The notes under the pieces are model-generated. The model had not been told where the DNA came from and made no database searches. It saw only the letters and a list, made by a program, of their open reading frames with translations. From contig DKNY01000052.1 of the NCBI GenBank assembly GCA_002470275.1, positions 1 to 64,000 on the forward strand: a stretch of 64,000 bases of DNA, in the 5' to 3' direction. Made by a program: the position numbers and the translations under genes. The stretch is from Gammaproteobacteria bacterium UBA7376. Its GTDB lineage: Bacteria; Pseudomonadota; Gammaproteobacteria; Pseudomonadales; Azotimanducaceae. Within the stretch, counting starts at the first letter, position 1; each line of letters begins with the position of its first letter. Shown here one piece after another: positions 9,914 to 17,716 of this stretch.

Positions 9914-10312
9914 ATGTGGCTGGCTTCGCTCTCTGACACGCAGCGGCAAACGCTCATGCGCCTTGCCCACAATGTCATTGTTTCCGATGGCCTGCTGGAT
10001 CCCAATGAAGAGGGCATGCTGGATGCCTTTCGCCGGGAAATGGAGCTGGCGCCCAGCACGGAGCTGGAATACCTGGAGCTTGAAGGGATCGACGCTATTT
10101 TTCCGAATAAGCGAGAGCGTTTGGTCGTCTTGTTCAATCTGTGTCGTCTTAGCTATGCCGATGGGGCATTCGAGGTTGAGGAAGAATGTCTGCTGAATGA
10201 AATTCGGCGGGCCTTCGGCGTCACGGAAGAGGAGTTTCAGGCCATCGACGAATGGACCGGACGGTTTTCTTCCCTCATGGAAGAAGCGCGGGATATGCTT
10301 GGCCGCAGCTAG
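9914..10312 (+). CDS. TerB-like (tellurite resistance B fold) protein
   Basis: A 132-residue acidic, all-helical protein. Features resemble TerB/DjlA-like domains: LAHNVIVSDGLLDPNEEGML near the N-terminus and LCRLSYADGAFEVEEECLL in the middle, two acidic helix-loop-helix repeats of the D-G-x(2-3)-E-E type. TerB proteins are small metal-binding domains associated with membranes and stress responses; the biochemical role here is unknown. The gene lies between a membrane micro-ORF and a YdcH-family gene and is probably in the same transcript. It has only a weak ribosome site, consistent with coupling to the micro-ORF. Confidence 0.72.
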   Translation: MWLASLSDTQRQTLMRLAHNVIVSDGLLDPNEEGMLDAFRREMELAPSTELEYLELEGIDAIFPNKRERLVVLFNLCRLSYADGAFEVEEECLLNEIRRAFGVTEEEFQAIDEWTGRFSSLMEEARDMLGRS

Positions 10313-10372
10313 GAGGTGGTTCGCAGGTAGCGCCGAGTTGCCCTACATTGGTTGTCATGTGGAGAGATTGAC

Positions 10373-10579
10373 TTGGATCAGAAGGCAGGCAAGAAGCTGG
10401 AACAGTGGCTGGAGCGCCTGCGAACAGAGCATCGCGATTTGGATACCAAGATCTCTCATCTCATGGAGAGCGGGCACCACGACAACATGAGAATCCAGCG
10501 CCTGAAACGTCGAAAACTTCAGCTCAAGGATATGATTCACAAAGTGCAGAGTGAATTGATTCCTGATTTGGACGCCTAA
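10373..10579 (+). CDS. YdcH/DUF465 family small coiled-coil protein
   Basis: A 68-residue, highly charged, helical protein ending in a basic segment (MRIQRLKRRKLQLKDMI), the hallmark of DUF465/YdcH proteins, whose function is not established. The TTG at 10373 is chosen as start because GGAGAG at 10361-10366 lies six bases upstream. A TTG at 10352 in the same frame would add seven residues but lacks such a site. The gene stops two bases before the 5'-nucleotidase gene, so the two are almost certainly co-transcribed. Confidence 0.82.
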   Translation: MDQKAGKKLEQWLERLRTEHRDLDTKISHLMESGHHDNMRIQRLKRRKLQLKDMIHKVQSELIPDLDA

Positions 10580-10581
10580 TC

Positions 10582-11523
10582 ATGACTGCGGATGCCAATC
10601 CCAAGCCGCTCACCATTGCCATCTCTTCGACGGCGCTCTTTGACCTGGACACCTCTAACGACATCTATCAAACAGAGGGTTTGGCGGCTTACCGTCGGTT
10701 CCAGATTGATCACGAGGAGTCCGTTTTAGAACCGGGGCACGGGTTTTCTCTAGTCGAAAAAATACTAAATATCAATAAGTTATTGGACAAACCTAGAGTT
10801 GAGGTGATTCTTCTTTCCCGAAACTCTGCAGACACCGGGCTGCGCGTTTTTAACTCTATCAGGGCCCATGAACTGAACATCACTCGAGCTGCCTTCTGCA
10901 GCGGTGCCTCGCCCTATCGCTACATCAGTGCCTTTGGCTGTGACCTTTTTTTGTCCACCCACGCCAGCGATGTCCGCGCAGCCCTAGACCAAGGTGTCGC
11001 TGCCGCCACGCTCCTGGGTCGACCCCGGTCCGCTCTGGGCGGGATCAATAACGCCCTACGCCTGGCCTTCGATGGCGATTCGGTGTTGTTTTCAGACGAA
11101 GCTGAGGTGATCTATCAAACCCAGGGCCTAGAGGCCTTCAGCGCATCAGAGCTTGAGCGTGCGGACCGTGCGCTAGGTGGCGGGCCGTTCAAATCCTTTC
11201 TGGCGGCGCTGCATAAACTTCAGACCGAGTTCCCCGAGGGCGAGAGTCCTATCAGAACGGCCCTGGTGACCGCTCGCGGAGCGCCAGCCCATGAACGGGT
11301 GATTAAGACCCTGCGAGAATGGGACATTCGATTGGACGAATCTCTATTCCTAGGCGGGATGGATAAGACCGCATTTTTACGCGCTTTCGAGGCCGACATC
11401 TTCTTCGATGATCATGCTACGCACTGTGATCGCGCAGCGCCCCATGTCCCCACCGGCCACGTACCCCACGGGATCAGCAACGCTCTAGATACGCTCCCCC
11501 AGGAAGTTGAACCGGAGCAGTAG
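10582..11523 (+). CDS. cytosolic 5'-nucleotidase (PF06189-type)
   Basis: Predicted to remove the 5'-phosphate from nucleoside monophosphates in the cytoplasm. The 313-residue length and internal order match the bacterial 5'-nucleotidase family related to eukaryotic cN-I: IAISSTALFDLD at the N-terminus (HAD-like nucleophile region), VILLSRNSADTGLRVFNSI, then FLSTHASDVRAALDQGVAAA, a second TALVTARGAPAHERVIK and DIFFDDHATHCDRA near the C-terminus. It follows YdcH with a two-base gap and is the last gene of the 9.8-11.5 kb plus-strand group. Confidence 0.88.
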   Translation: MTADANPKPLTIAISSTALFDLDTSNDIYQTEGLAAYRRFQIDHEESVLEPGHGFSLVEKILNINKLLDKPRVEVILLSRNSADTGLRVFNSIRAHELNITRAAFCSGASPYRYISAFGCDLFLSTHASDVRAALDQGVAAATLLGRPRSALGGINNALRLAFDGDSVLFSDEAEVIYQTQGLEAFSASELERADRALGGGPFKSFLAALHKLQTEFPEGESPIRTALVTARGAPAHERVIKTLREWDIRLDESLFLGGMDKTAFLRAFEADIFFDDHATHCDRAAPHVPTGHVPHGISNALDTLPQEVEPEQ

Positions 11524-11551
11524 CCCCCAGTTCTCAGTTTAGGGTTTAAAC

Positions 11552-11577
11552 GGAATATAGAACTTTATTTTTATTCC
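11552..11577 (+). promoter_or_regulatory. GGAATA-N14-TATTCC palindrome before cysB
   Basis: GGAATA at 11552-11557 is the exact reverse complement of TATTCC at 11572-11577, with an AT-rich 14-base spacer, 42 bases before the cysB start. LysR-type regulators usually bind interrupted dyads at their own promoters, and CysB is known to autoregulate in enteric bacteria. A TTATTCC half also occurs upstream of cysH/thrH. An operator role is inference. Confidence 0.4.
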
Positions 11578-11619
11578 AAAGCTGAGGATACTGCCCCGGC
11601 CGCAACAGACGAGAGTCCC

Positions 11620-12594
11620 GTGAAGCTTCAACAACTCCGCTATGTCTGGGAGGTCGCCAATAACGACCTTAACGTCTCCGCGACGGCGCAAGCGCTCTTT
11701 ACCTCTCAGCCCGGCGTAAGCAAACAGATACGGCTCCTTGAAGATGAGCTCGGCGTGGAAATTTTTGTCCGCAACGGTAAGCATCTCACTCAGGTAACGC
11801 CAGCAGGGGAAGCGGTCATCCAACTGGCGGGCGAAATCTTGCATAAGACCCGCACCATCAAGGAAATTGCCGAGGAATTCTCCAATGAGTCCAAGGGCGC
11901 TCTGACCCTCGCCACCACCCATACCCAGGCACGCTACGTGCTGCCCGAAACGGTGACGCACTTTCGCCAGCGTTACCCCGATGTCTCGCTACATATTCGC
12001 CAAGGCACGCCGGAGCAAATTTCGGAACTGGCCGCGACGGGGATGGCGGATTTCGCCATTGCCACCGAGGGTCTCGAGCTGTTTAGGGACCTCATCATGA
12101 TGCCCTGCTATGCCTGGAACCGGTCCGTCGTTGTCCCCAAGGGCCATCCGCTTTGCAGCCTGCCGGAAGTGACCCTAGCAGCCTTGGCCGAGGTACCCAT
12201 TGTTACCTACGTATTCGGTTTTACCGGTCGGTCCAAACTGGATGACGCCTTTGGGGCAGCGGGTCTGACGCCTAACGTTGTGTTCACGGCCACGGATACC
12301 GACGTGATCAAAACCTACGTCAGACTGGGATTCGGGGTAGGGATCATTGCCTCCATGGCCTTCGATGAGCAGCTCGACGGGGATTTGGTGAGGCTGGACG
12401 CGAGCCACTTATTCGAGAGCAGCGTGACGCATATTGGCTTCCGTAAGGGAACCTTCCTGCGACGCTACATGCTGGATTTCATCTCGGCCTTTGCGCCCCA
12501 TTTGGACGATGAGCGGGTCCAGGCAGCACAGCACAAAAAAACATTGCAGGATCGCGCTCAGCTTTTTAAGGACCTCACGCTGCCCAGACGTTAG
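11620..12594 (+). CDS. cysB: LysR-family transcriptional regulator CysB
   Basis: Activates sulfate assimilation genes in response to N-acetylserine when sulfur is limiting. The 324-residue protein matches CysB throughout. The winged helix-turn-helix is at about residues 1-60 (MKLQQLRYVWEVANNDLNVS; FTSQPGVSKQIRLLEDELG). The effector domain follows, with TTHTQARYVLPE and the CysB-typical RQGTPEQISELAA. The GTG at 11620 is preceded by GAGAG. Its 3' end overlaps by 4 bp the end of a convergent thioredoxin-fold gene. The sulfur gene cysH lies next to that, so the regulator and a target are neighbours. Confidence 0.96.
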   Translation: MKLQQLRYVWEVANNDLNVSATAQALFTSQPGVSKQIRLLEDELGVEIFVRNGKHLTQVTPAGEAVIQLAGEILHKTRTIKEIAEEFSNESKGALTLATTHTQARYVLPETVTHFRQRYPDVSLHIRQGTPEQISELAATGMADFAIATEGLELFRDLIMMPCYAWNRSVVVPKGHPLCSLPEVTLAALAEVPIVTYVFGFTGRSKLDDAFGAAGLTPNVVFTATDTDVIKTYVRLGFGVGIIASMAFDEQLDGDLVRLDASHLFESSVTHIGFRKGTFLRRYMLDFISAFAPHLDDERVQAAQHKKTLQDRAQLFKDLTLPRR

Positions 12595-12875
12595 CCGCTG
12601 CCAAAGACGGCTTTGACGAATTTAAAGTAAACCGTGTAGACGGTTTCCACCGGGTTTTGATCGCCGTCAGAAACGATGAAGAAGGGCGCCTGCTCAACCC
12701 CATGTTTTTCTGCCAGCTTGATGCCAGGCGAGTCAGACACTCGCTCGTCGGCCACAACGATGTCGTTGATATGCGGCATCAACCCAGCGGTCTCCAGGCG
12801 TTTTTCGACCTGAAGGCATTTCGCGCACGGGTGGCCATCCGCAAGAATTTTTTTCACCAGAGTGATATGGGGCAT
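12591..12875 (-). CDS. small thioredoxin/glutaredoxin-fold protein (CAKC)
   Basis: A 94-residue protein with a redox motif CAKC at about residues 17-20 and a cis-proline segment QAPFF about 45 residues later, in the order expected of a thioredoxin fold. It lies 24 bases downstream of cysH on the same strand. Because APS/PAPS reductases need a thiol reductant, it may serve CysH, but this is inference from position. I cannot assign it to a named family. Its last bases overlap cysB in a tail-to-tail arrangement. Confidence 0.75.
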   Translation of the reverse strand: MPHITLVKKILADGHPCAKCLQVEKRLETAGLMPHINDIVVADERVSDSPGIKLAEKHGVEQAPFFIVSDGDQNPVETVYTVYFKFVKAVFGSG

Positions 12876-12899
12876 AACGAGAGGGGGTACGGCTCCGCC

Positions 12900-13640
12900 C
12901 TAGTTGGGGAGGGTTTTGATGCTGATAACGTTCTGGTGATGCAGGCCGCACTCTTTCTGAGTTTCCTCTTCCCACCACCAGCGCCCGGCGCGCTCGTGCT
13001 GGTGAGGTCCCGTGGCGCGTGTGCAGGGCTGGCAGCCGATGGAGGTGTAGCCCTCATCGTGGAGCGCGTTATAGGGGACCTCGAAGTCTCGGATGTAGTG
13101 CCAAATCTGGCTGGCACTCCAGTTCGCTAGGGGATTGTATTTCTCGATGCTGTGCTCTGAGGTGGAGAACGCTGTATCAACCTGGCGCAGCGGCACGTCC
13201 GTGCGGGTTACGCTCTGGTCTCGTCGCTGCCCGGTTATCCAGGCATCCAGCGTGCCAAGCTTTGACCGCAGAGGGGCGATCTTGCGAATGCCGCAGCACT
13301 CTCCGTGTCCATCCTCATAGAAACTGAACAGCCCCTTGTCCTTTACCAGTTGGCCCAGGGCCTTGGGGTTGGGACTCAGCAATTCGATGGAGATATCGTA
13401 GTGCTTGCGGACGCGCTCGATGAATTCATAGGTCTGAGCATGGAGGCGACCGGTATCCAGCGAAAAGACTGCTGCGCTCAAGCCCATGCTGGCCACCAGA
13501 TCAATAAGCACGACATCTTCAGCCCCGCTAAAGGAGATGGCGATGCGACCAGGCTCGTACTTGCCGAGGGCGTCTCGCAGAAGGCTCTGGGTTTCTGCGA
13601 TCTGGTCTTCAGGCGCATATAAGGTTTGATCTGTTGACAT
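12900..13640 (-). CDS. cysH: adenylyl-sulfate (APS) reductase, Fe-S type
   Basis: Reduces activated sulfate to sulfite in assimilatory sulfur metabolism. The PP-loop-like site is ISFSGAEDVVL. Cysteine pairs ECCGIRK and GCQPCTRA would bind a 4Fe-4S cluster, which marks the APS-using type found in Pseudomonas and plants and not the enteric PAPS enzyme. The catalytic KECGLH motif is near the C-terminus. The ATG at 13640 (MSTDQTLYAP) is preceded by AAGAGAA. The frame is open to 13688, but that extension looks non-coding. It diverges from thrH and shares an intergenic palindrome with it. Confidence 0.95.
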   Translation of the reverse strand: MSTDQTLYAPEDQIAETQSLLRDALGKYEPGRIAISFSGAEDVVLIDLVASMGLSAAVFSLDTGRLHAQTYEFIERVRKHYDISIELLSPNPKALGQLVKDKGLFSFYEDGHGECCGIRKIAPLRSKLGTLDAWITGQRRDQSVTRTDVPLRQVDTAFSTSEHSIEKYNPLANWSASQIWHYIRDFEVPYNALHDEGYTSIGCQPCTRATGPHQHERAGRWWWEEETQKECGLHHQNVISIKTLPN

Positions 13641-13734
13641 GGTTCTCTTGCCGTCAGTGTGGGCGCTAGGGCCTTCAGGGGTGGGCAAGGTAGCAGTGCA
13701 AATGACATAAAAAAAAGAACATCTTGCTATATGC

Positions 13735-13760
13735 TTACTCCTTTTAGCCGTAAGGAATAA
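13735..13760. promoter_or_regulatory. imperfect palindrome between cysH and thrH
   Basis: TTACTCCTT at 13735-13743 and AAGGAATAA at 13752-13760 mirror each other at eight of nine positions around an 8-base spacer. The element lies in the 122-bp divergent gap, about 95 bp before cysH, and its right half includes the AAGGA ribosome site of thrH. It shares the TTATTCC core with the palindrome in front of cysB, so it is a candidate CysB site. The overlap with a ribosome site means part of the symmetry may be coincidence. Confidence 0.33.
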
Positions 13761-13762
13761 AC

Positions 13763-14374
13763 GTGGATGTGCTTTGTCTGGATTTAGAGGGAGTTTTGGT
13801 GCCAGAGGTCTGGCAGGCGGTGGCTCGGTCTACCGAAATCCCGGAGCTATTAAAAACAACGCGGGACATTCCAGACTACGACGACCTGATGCGCTACCGT
13901 CTCGAGATCGTTGCGGCTCATGACATTACCCTCAGCCAGATCCAGGCGGAGATCGGAAAGCTTGAGCCCCTCCCCGGTGCGCGAGCCTTCCTGGATTGGG
14001 CGCGAGACCACTTCCAGGTCGCCATTATCTCGGATACCTTTTATGACTTTGCCAAGCCCCTGATGGTGCAGTTGGGCATGCCCTTTCTGCTTTGCCACAA
14101 GCTGGTAGTCGAGAATGATCGCATTGTCGATTACCGCCTTCGCCAGGCGGATCCCAAACGACATTCCGTCAAAGCCTTCAAGGGCCTGAAGCTTAATGTC
14201 ATTGCCTCGGGTGATTCGTTCAATGACGTGTCGATGCTAGAGGAGGCCGATCGAGGCATTTTCTTTCAAGCACCTGCAAACATTACCGCTCAGTTTCCCC
14301 AGTATCCGGTGGCACCGGACTATGAGGCGCTCAAAGCATTGATTCTTCAAGCCCAGGCAGAGATCACGGCATAG
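13763..14374 (+). CDS. thrH: ThrH, phosphoserine phosphatase / homoserine phosphotransferase
   Basis: HAD-superfamily enzyme which in Pseudomonas dephosphorylates phosphoserine and can pass phosphate to homoserine. The 203-residue length fits. Catalytic HAD motif I is DLEGVLVPE (with the E-G variant of ThrH), motif II IISDTFYDF and motif III/IV ASGDSFNDVSML. The GTG at 13763 follows TAAGGA. As in Pseudomonas it lies next to cysH, divergently here. Confidence 0.94.
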   Translation: MDVLCLDLEGVLVPEVWQAVARSTEIPELLKTTRDIPDYDDLMRYRLEIVAAHDITLSQIQAEIGKLEPLPGARAFLDWARDHFQVAIISDTFYDFAKPLMVQLGMPFLLCHKLVVENDRIVDYRLRQADPKRHSVKAFKGLKLNVIASGDSFNDVSMLEEADRGIFFQAPANITAQFPQYPVAPDYEALKALILQAQAEITA

Positions 14375-14462
14375 CCTGACTCTTGGGCTGAACTGAGAAA
14401 TAGCCCGGTGAAACTGCTTCTCGCGCCGGGGTAAACTGCTACTAGAAGAACTGGAGAGATCA

Positions 14463-15341
14463 ATGAGTCAGGGACGTAAATTTCGCGATGCTTTGTTGGC
14501 TTCAGCGCCTCGCCCGCTGCAAATCCCTGGCACCATCAACGCCTATACGGCGCTGATGGCTGAAAAGGTCGGGCATCAGGCCATCTACCTGTCTGGCGGC
14601 GGGGTCGCTAACGCATCCTATGGGCTGCCCGATCTGGGCATGACTTCTCTTAACGATGTGCTTGAAGACGTTCGACGGATCACGTCGGCAACGACCCTCC
14701 CGCTGCTGGTGGATATTGATACGGGTTGGGGCGGTGCCTTCAACATCGCCCGCACGGTGAGGGAGATGACCCACGCCGGCGCAGCGGCCGTGCACATTGA
14801 GGATCAGGTCGCGCAAAAGCGTTGTGGACACCGTCCCAATAAGGCTATCGTTAGTACAGAAGAGATGGTGGATCGTATCAAAGCCGCCGTGGATGCCAAG
14901 ACCGACGCGGACTTCGTCGTTATGGCGCGCACCGATGCACTGTCCGTCGCGGGCCTGAACGCCGTGATAGATCGTGCCGGAGCCTTTGCTGAAGCGGGCG
15001 CCGATGCCATTTTTGCCGAGGCCATGACGGAAATCGACATGTATCGGCCTGTGGTTGACGCGGCTGGGGTGCCGGTTTTAGCGAACCTGACAGAGTTTGG
15101 TCAGACGCCACTCTATACGCTGGACGAGTTGGCCTCGGTGGGGATTGCCATGGCCCTGTATCCGCTCTCTGCCTTTCGCGCCATGAACAAGGCCGCTCTC
15201 AACGTCTATCGGACGCTCAAAGAGGAGGGCACTCAGGCCAGCGTGGTGGACACTATGCAGACGCGAATGGAGCTGTATGACTTTTTGGGCTATCACGCTT
15301 ATGAAGAAAAGCTTGATCGGCTGTTTGCTAAGGAAGATTGA
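14463..15341 (+). CDS. prpB: 2-methylisocitrate lyase
   Basis: Cleaves 2-methylisocitrate to pyruvate and succinate in the methylcitrate cycle, which disposes of propionyl-CoA. The 292-residue protein shows the isocitrate-lyase-family barrel with [31 protein letters not shown] (catalytic KRCGH) and VVMARTDA. The ATG follows GGAGAG. prpC begins 17 bases after the stop, so the two form an operon. Confidence 0.96.
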   Translation: MSQGRKFRDALLASAPRPLQIPGTINAYTALMAEKVGHQAIYLSGGGVANASYGLPDLGMTSLNDVLEDVRRITSATTLPLLVDIDTGWGGAFNIARTVREMTHAGAAAVHIEDQVAQKRCGHRPNKAIVSTEEMVDRIKAAVDAKTDADFVVMARTDALSVAGLNAVIDRAGAFAEAGADAIFAEAMTEIDMYRPVVDAAGVPVLANLTEFGQTPLYTLDELASVGIAMALYPLSAFRAMNKAALNVYRTLKEEGTQASVVDTMQTRMELYDFLGYHAYEEKLDRLFAKED

Positions 15342-15357
15342 GGTAAGGGGAATAACG

Positions 15358-16482
15358 ATGGTAGATAAAAAACTTGGCGGTGCGGGGTTACGCGGACAGA
15401 GCGCGGGGACCACAGCGCTGTGCACGGTGGGCCAGAGCGGTACCGGGCTGACCTACCGAGGGTATGACATCACCGATCTGGCAGAAAACACGACCTTTGA
15501 GGAAGTGGCCTATTTGATTTACCACGGGGAACTCCCTAACGCCGCGCAGCTCGAGGATTATCGGAACCTACTTCAGGGCAATCGCGAGCTGCCATCGGCC
15601 CTGCTGGAGGTGCTAGAGCGCATTCCAGCCTCTGCACACCCAATGGATGTCATGCGCACGGGCTGCTCCATGCTCGGCAACCTCGAGCCCGAAGCTGATT
15701 TCACCCAGCAGCAGGTCGTGGCGGACCGACTGCTTGGGGCATTGCCCGGCATGATTAACTACTGGTATCGGTTCAGCCATCAGGGGGTTCGCATCGAGAC
15801 CCAAACCGATGCCAAAAGTTTGGCCGGTCATTTCTTACACCTGCTCACCGGTGCAGCCCCCAGTGCGCTTCATGAGCGGGTGATGGATGTGTCCCTGATC
15901 CTCTATGCGGAGCATGAGTTTAACGCTTCGACCTTTACCGCCCGGGTCTGTGCCTCGACGCTGTCGGACATGCACTCCTGCGTCACCGGCGCCATTGGTT
16001 CTTTGCGCGGCCCGCTACACGGTGGTGCGAATGAGGCGGCTATGGAAATGATCGAACAATTCCCCAGTGCCGAGGCGGCTACCGCAGAAATCAAGGCCAT
16101 GCTCGAGCGTAAGGACAAGATCATGGGTTTCGGACACGCCATTTATCGAACGTCCGACCCCCGCAACGTGATCATCAAGCAGTGGTCCGAGCGTCTGGCT
16201 CAGGAGGTCAATGACACCGTGCTGTACCCGGTTTCCTGTGCAGTAGAGCAGGTGATGTGGGACGAAAAGGAACTGTTTGCTAATGCCGACTTCTTCCACG
16301 CCTCGGCCTACAGCTTTATGGGGATTCCCACCAAGCTCTTCACCCCCATATTTGTTTGCTCACGCGTAGCGGGCTGGACGGCCCATGTTATGGAACAACG
16401 AGAAAATAACCGAATCATCCGGCCCAGCGCTGATTACATCGGTCCTGAACCTCGGGTGGTCACCCCCCTTTCCGAGCGTTAG
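15358..16482 (+). CDS. prpC: 2-methylcitrate synthase
   Basis: Condenses propionyl-CoA with oxaloacetate. The 374-residue protein has citrate-synthase-family motifs: YRGYDITDLAE, the catalytic His in GPLHGGANE, GFGHAIYRTSDPR, and a C-terminal region with EQRENNRIIRPSADYIGPE. Length and the MVDKKLGGAGLRGQSAG start are those of PrpC and not of the longer primary citrate synthase. The start at 15358 is preceded by AGGTAAGGGG. The gene converges with prpF 24 bp away. Confidence 0.95.
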   Translation: MVDKKLGGAGLRGQSAGTTALCTVGQSGTGLTYRGYDITDLAENTTFEEVAYLIYHGELPNAAQLEDYRNLLQGNRELPSALLEVLERIPASAHPMDVMRTGCSMLGNLEPEADFTQQQVVADRLLGALPGMINYWYRFSHQGVRIETQTDAKSLAGHFLHLLTGAAPSALHERVMDVSLILYAEHEFNASTFTARVCASTLSDMHSCVTGAIGSLRGPLHGGANEAAMEMIEQFPSAEAATAEIKAMLERKDKIMGFGHAIYRTSDPRNVIIKQWSERLAQEVNDTVLYPVSCAVEQVMWDEKELFANADFFHASAYSFMGIPTKLFTPIFVCSRVAGWTAHVMEQRENNRIIRPSADYIGPEPRVVTPLSER

Positions 16483-16505
16483 GGCGGCGGGGACAAGACG
16501 CGGGG

Positions 16506-17702
16506 TTAACCTGCCTCTAGCGTGGTGGCGGGGACGCGCACCCAACCCTCCATCAAGATGCGAGCGCTGCGACTCATGGAAACCTTTTCCACCATCCACC
16601 CTGCCGAGGTCTCTCGAGCAGTTGCGCCTACCCGCAAAATACCGGAAGGGTGTCCAAAGGTAATGGCGTCTGGGCTGCCGCCTCCGGCGGCCCTATTCAC
16701 TATCGTGCCAGGAATGGCGGCGGCGGTGCCGATAGCCACTGCGGCGGTACCCATCATGGCGTGGTGCAGCTTCCCCATGGAGAGGGCGCGCACCAGCAGC
16801 TCGATGCTGTCAGCGTGGATGGCCTTACCGCTTGACGCCGTATAGCCGCTAGGCGGCGCGACAAAGGCTACCTTGGGCGTATGCTGTTGGGCCAGGGCCT
16901 GACTCGGATCCTGGATCAATCCCATGCGTAGCGAACCTGCCGTCCGGATGCGCTCAAACTTTTCCAGCGCCTCGGGGTCCCCGTTGATATCGCCCTGTAG
17001 CTCTCGGCCGCTGTAGCCCAAGTCTTCCGCCTTGATAAACACCGTTGGTATGCCCGCATTGATCAGCGTTGCGTCCAGAGCACCCAGCCCGGGTACGTCG
17101 AGGGTGTCAATCAGCTGGTTCGTTGGGAATAGGGCGCCTTCGCCAGCATCCGCTGGCGCGATAAAATCCAGGCCGATTTCCGCTGCGGGAAAGGTGACGC
17201 CATCCAGCTCAAAATCGCCCATTTCGCAAACGGCGCCTCGGACCATGGGCACCTGAGCAACAATGGTTTTGCTGATATTAGCCTGCCAAATTCGGAGGGT
17301 TGCAACGCCATCTTGAGGCAGCCGTTTGGGGTCGATGAGGCCTTGGGCGATCGCGAAGGGACCCACGGCCGCAGACAGGTTGCCGCAGTTGCCGCTCCAA
17401 TCCACCCTAGGGCTGTCCAGGGCCACCTGGCCAAATAAATAATCCACGTCATGGTCTGGCCGCTGGCTCTTCGCGATGATGACGGTCTTACTGGTGCTTG
17501 AGGTAGCACCGCCCATCCCGTCCGTATGCTTTTGGTAGGGGTCCGGGCTGCCGATAACGCGCAGCAACAGGCGATCCCTCTGGGGACCGGGCACCCGAGC
17601 CACCTCGGGCAGGTCATCGAGATTGAAAAATACGCCCTTGCTGGTGCCGCCGCGCATGTAGGTGGCGGCGATCTTAAGTTGGGGCGGGTAACTGTCCTTC
17701 AT
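16506..17702 (-). CDS. prpF: PrpF, AcnD-accessory isomerase
   Basis: Works with AcnD in the 2-methylcitrate to 2-methylisocitrate conversion; PrpF is thought to isomerise trans- to cis-2-methylaconitate. The 398-residue protein starts with the conserved YMRGGTSKGVFF and carries DGMGGATSSTSKT and SGNCGNLSAAVGPFA, all typical of the PrpF (DapF-like) fold. It follows acnD by 14 bases on the minus strand. It converges with prpC, so the cycle genes are split on two strands. Confidence 0.95.
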   Translation of the reverse strand: MKDSYPPQLKIAATYMRGGTSKGVFFNLDDLPEVARVPGPQRDRLLLRVIGSPDPYQKHTDGMGGATSSTSKTVIIAKSQRPDHDVDYLFGQVALDSPRVDWSGNCGNLSAAVGPFAIAQGLIDPKRLPQDGVATLRIWQANISKTIVAQVPMVRGAVCEMGDFELDGVTFPAAEIGLDFIAPADAGEGALFPTNQLIDTLDVPGLGALDATLINAGIPTVFIKAEDLGYSGRELQGDINGDPEALEKFERIRTAGSLRMGLIQDPSQALAQQHTPKVAFVAPPSGYTASSGKAIHADSIELLVRALSMGKLHHAMMGTAAVAIGTAAAIPGTIVNRAAGGGSPDAITFGHPSGILRVGATARETSAGWMVEKVSMSRSARILMEGWVRVPATTLEAG

Positions 17703-17716
17703 CGTGCCCTCGGTGT

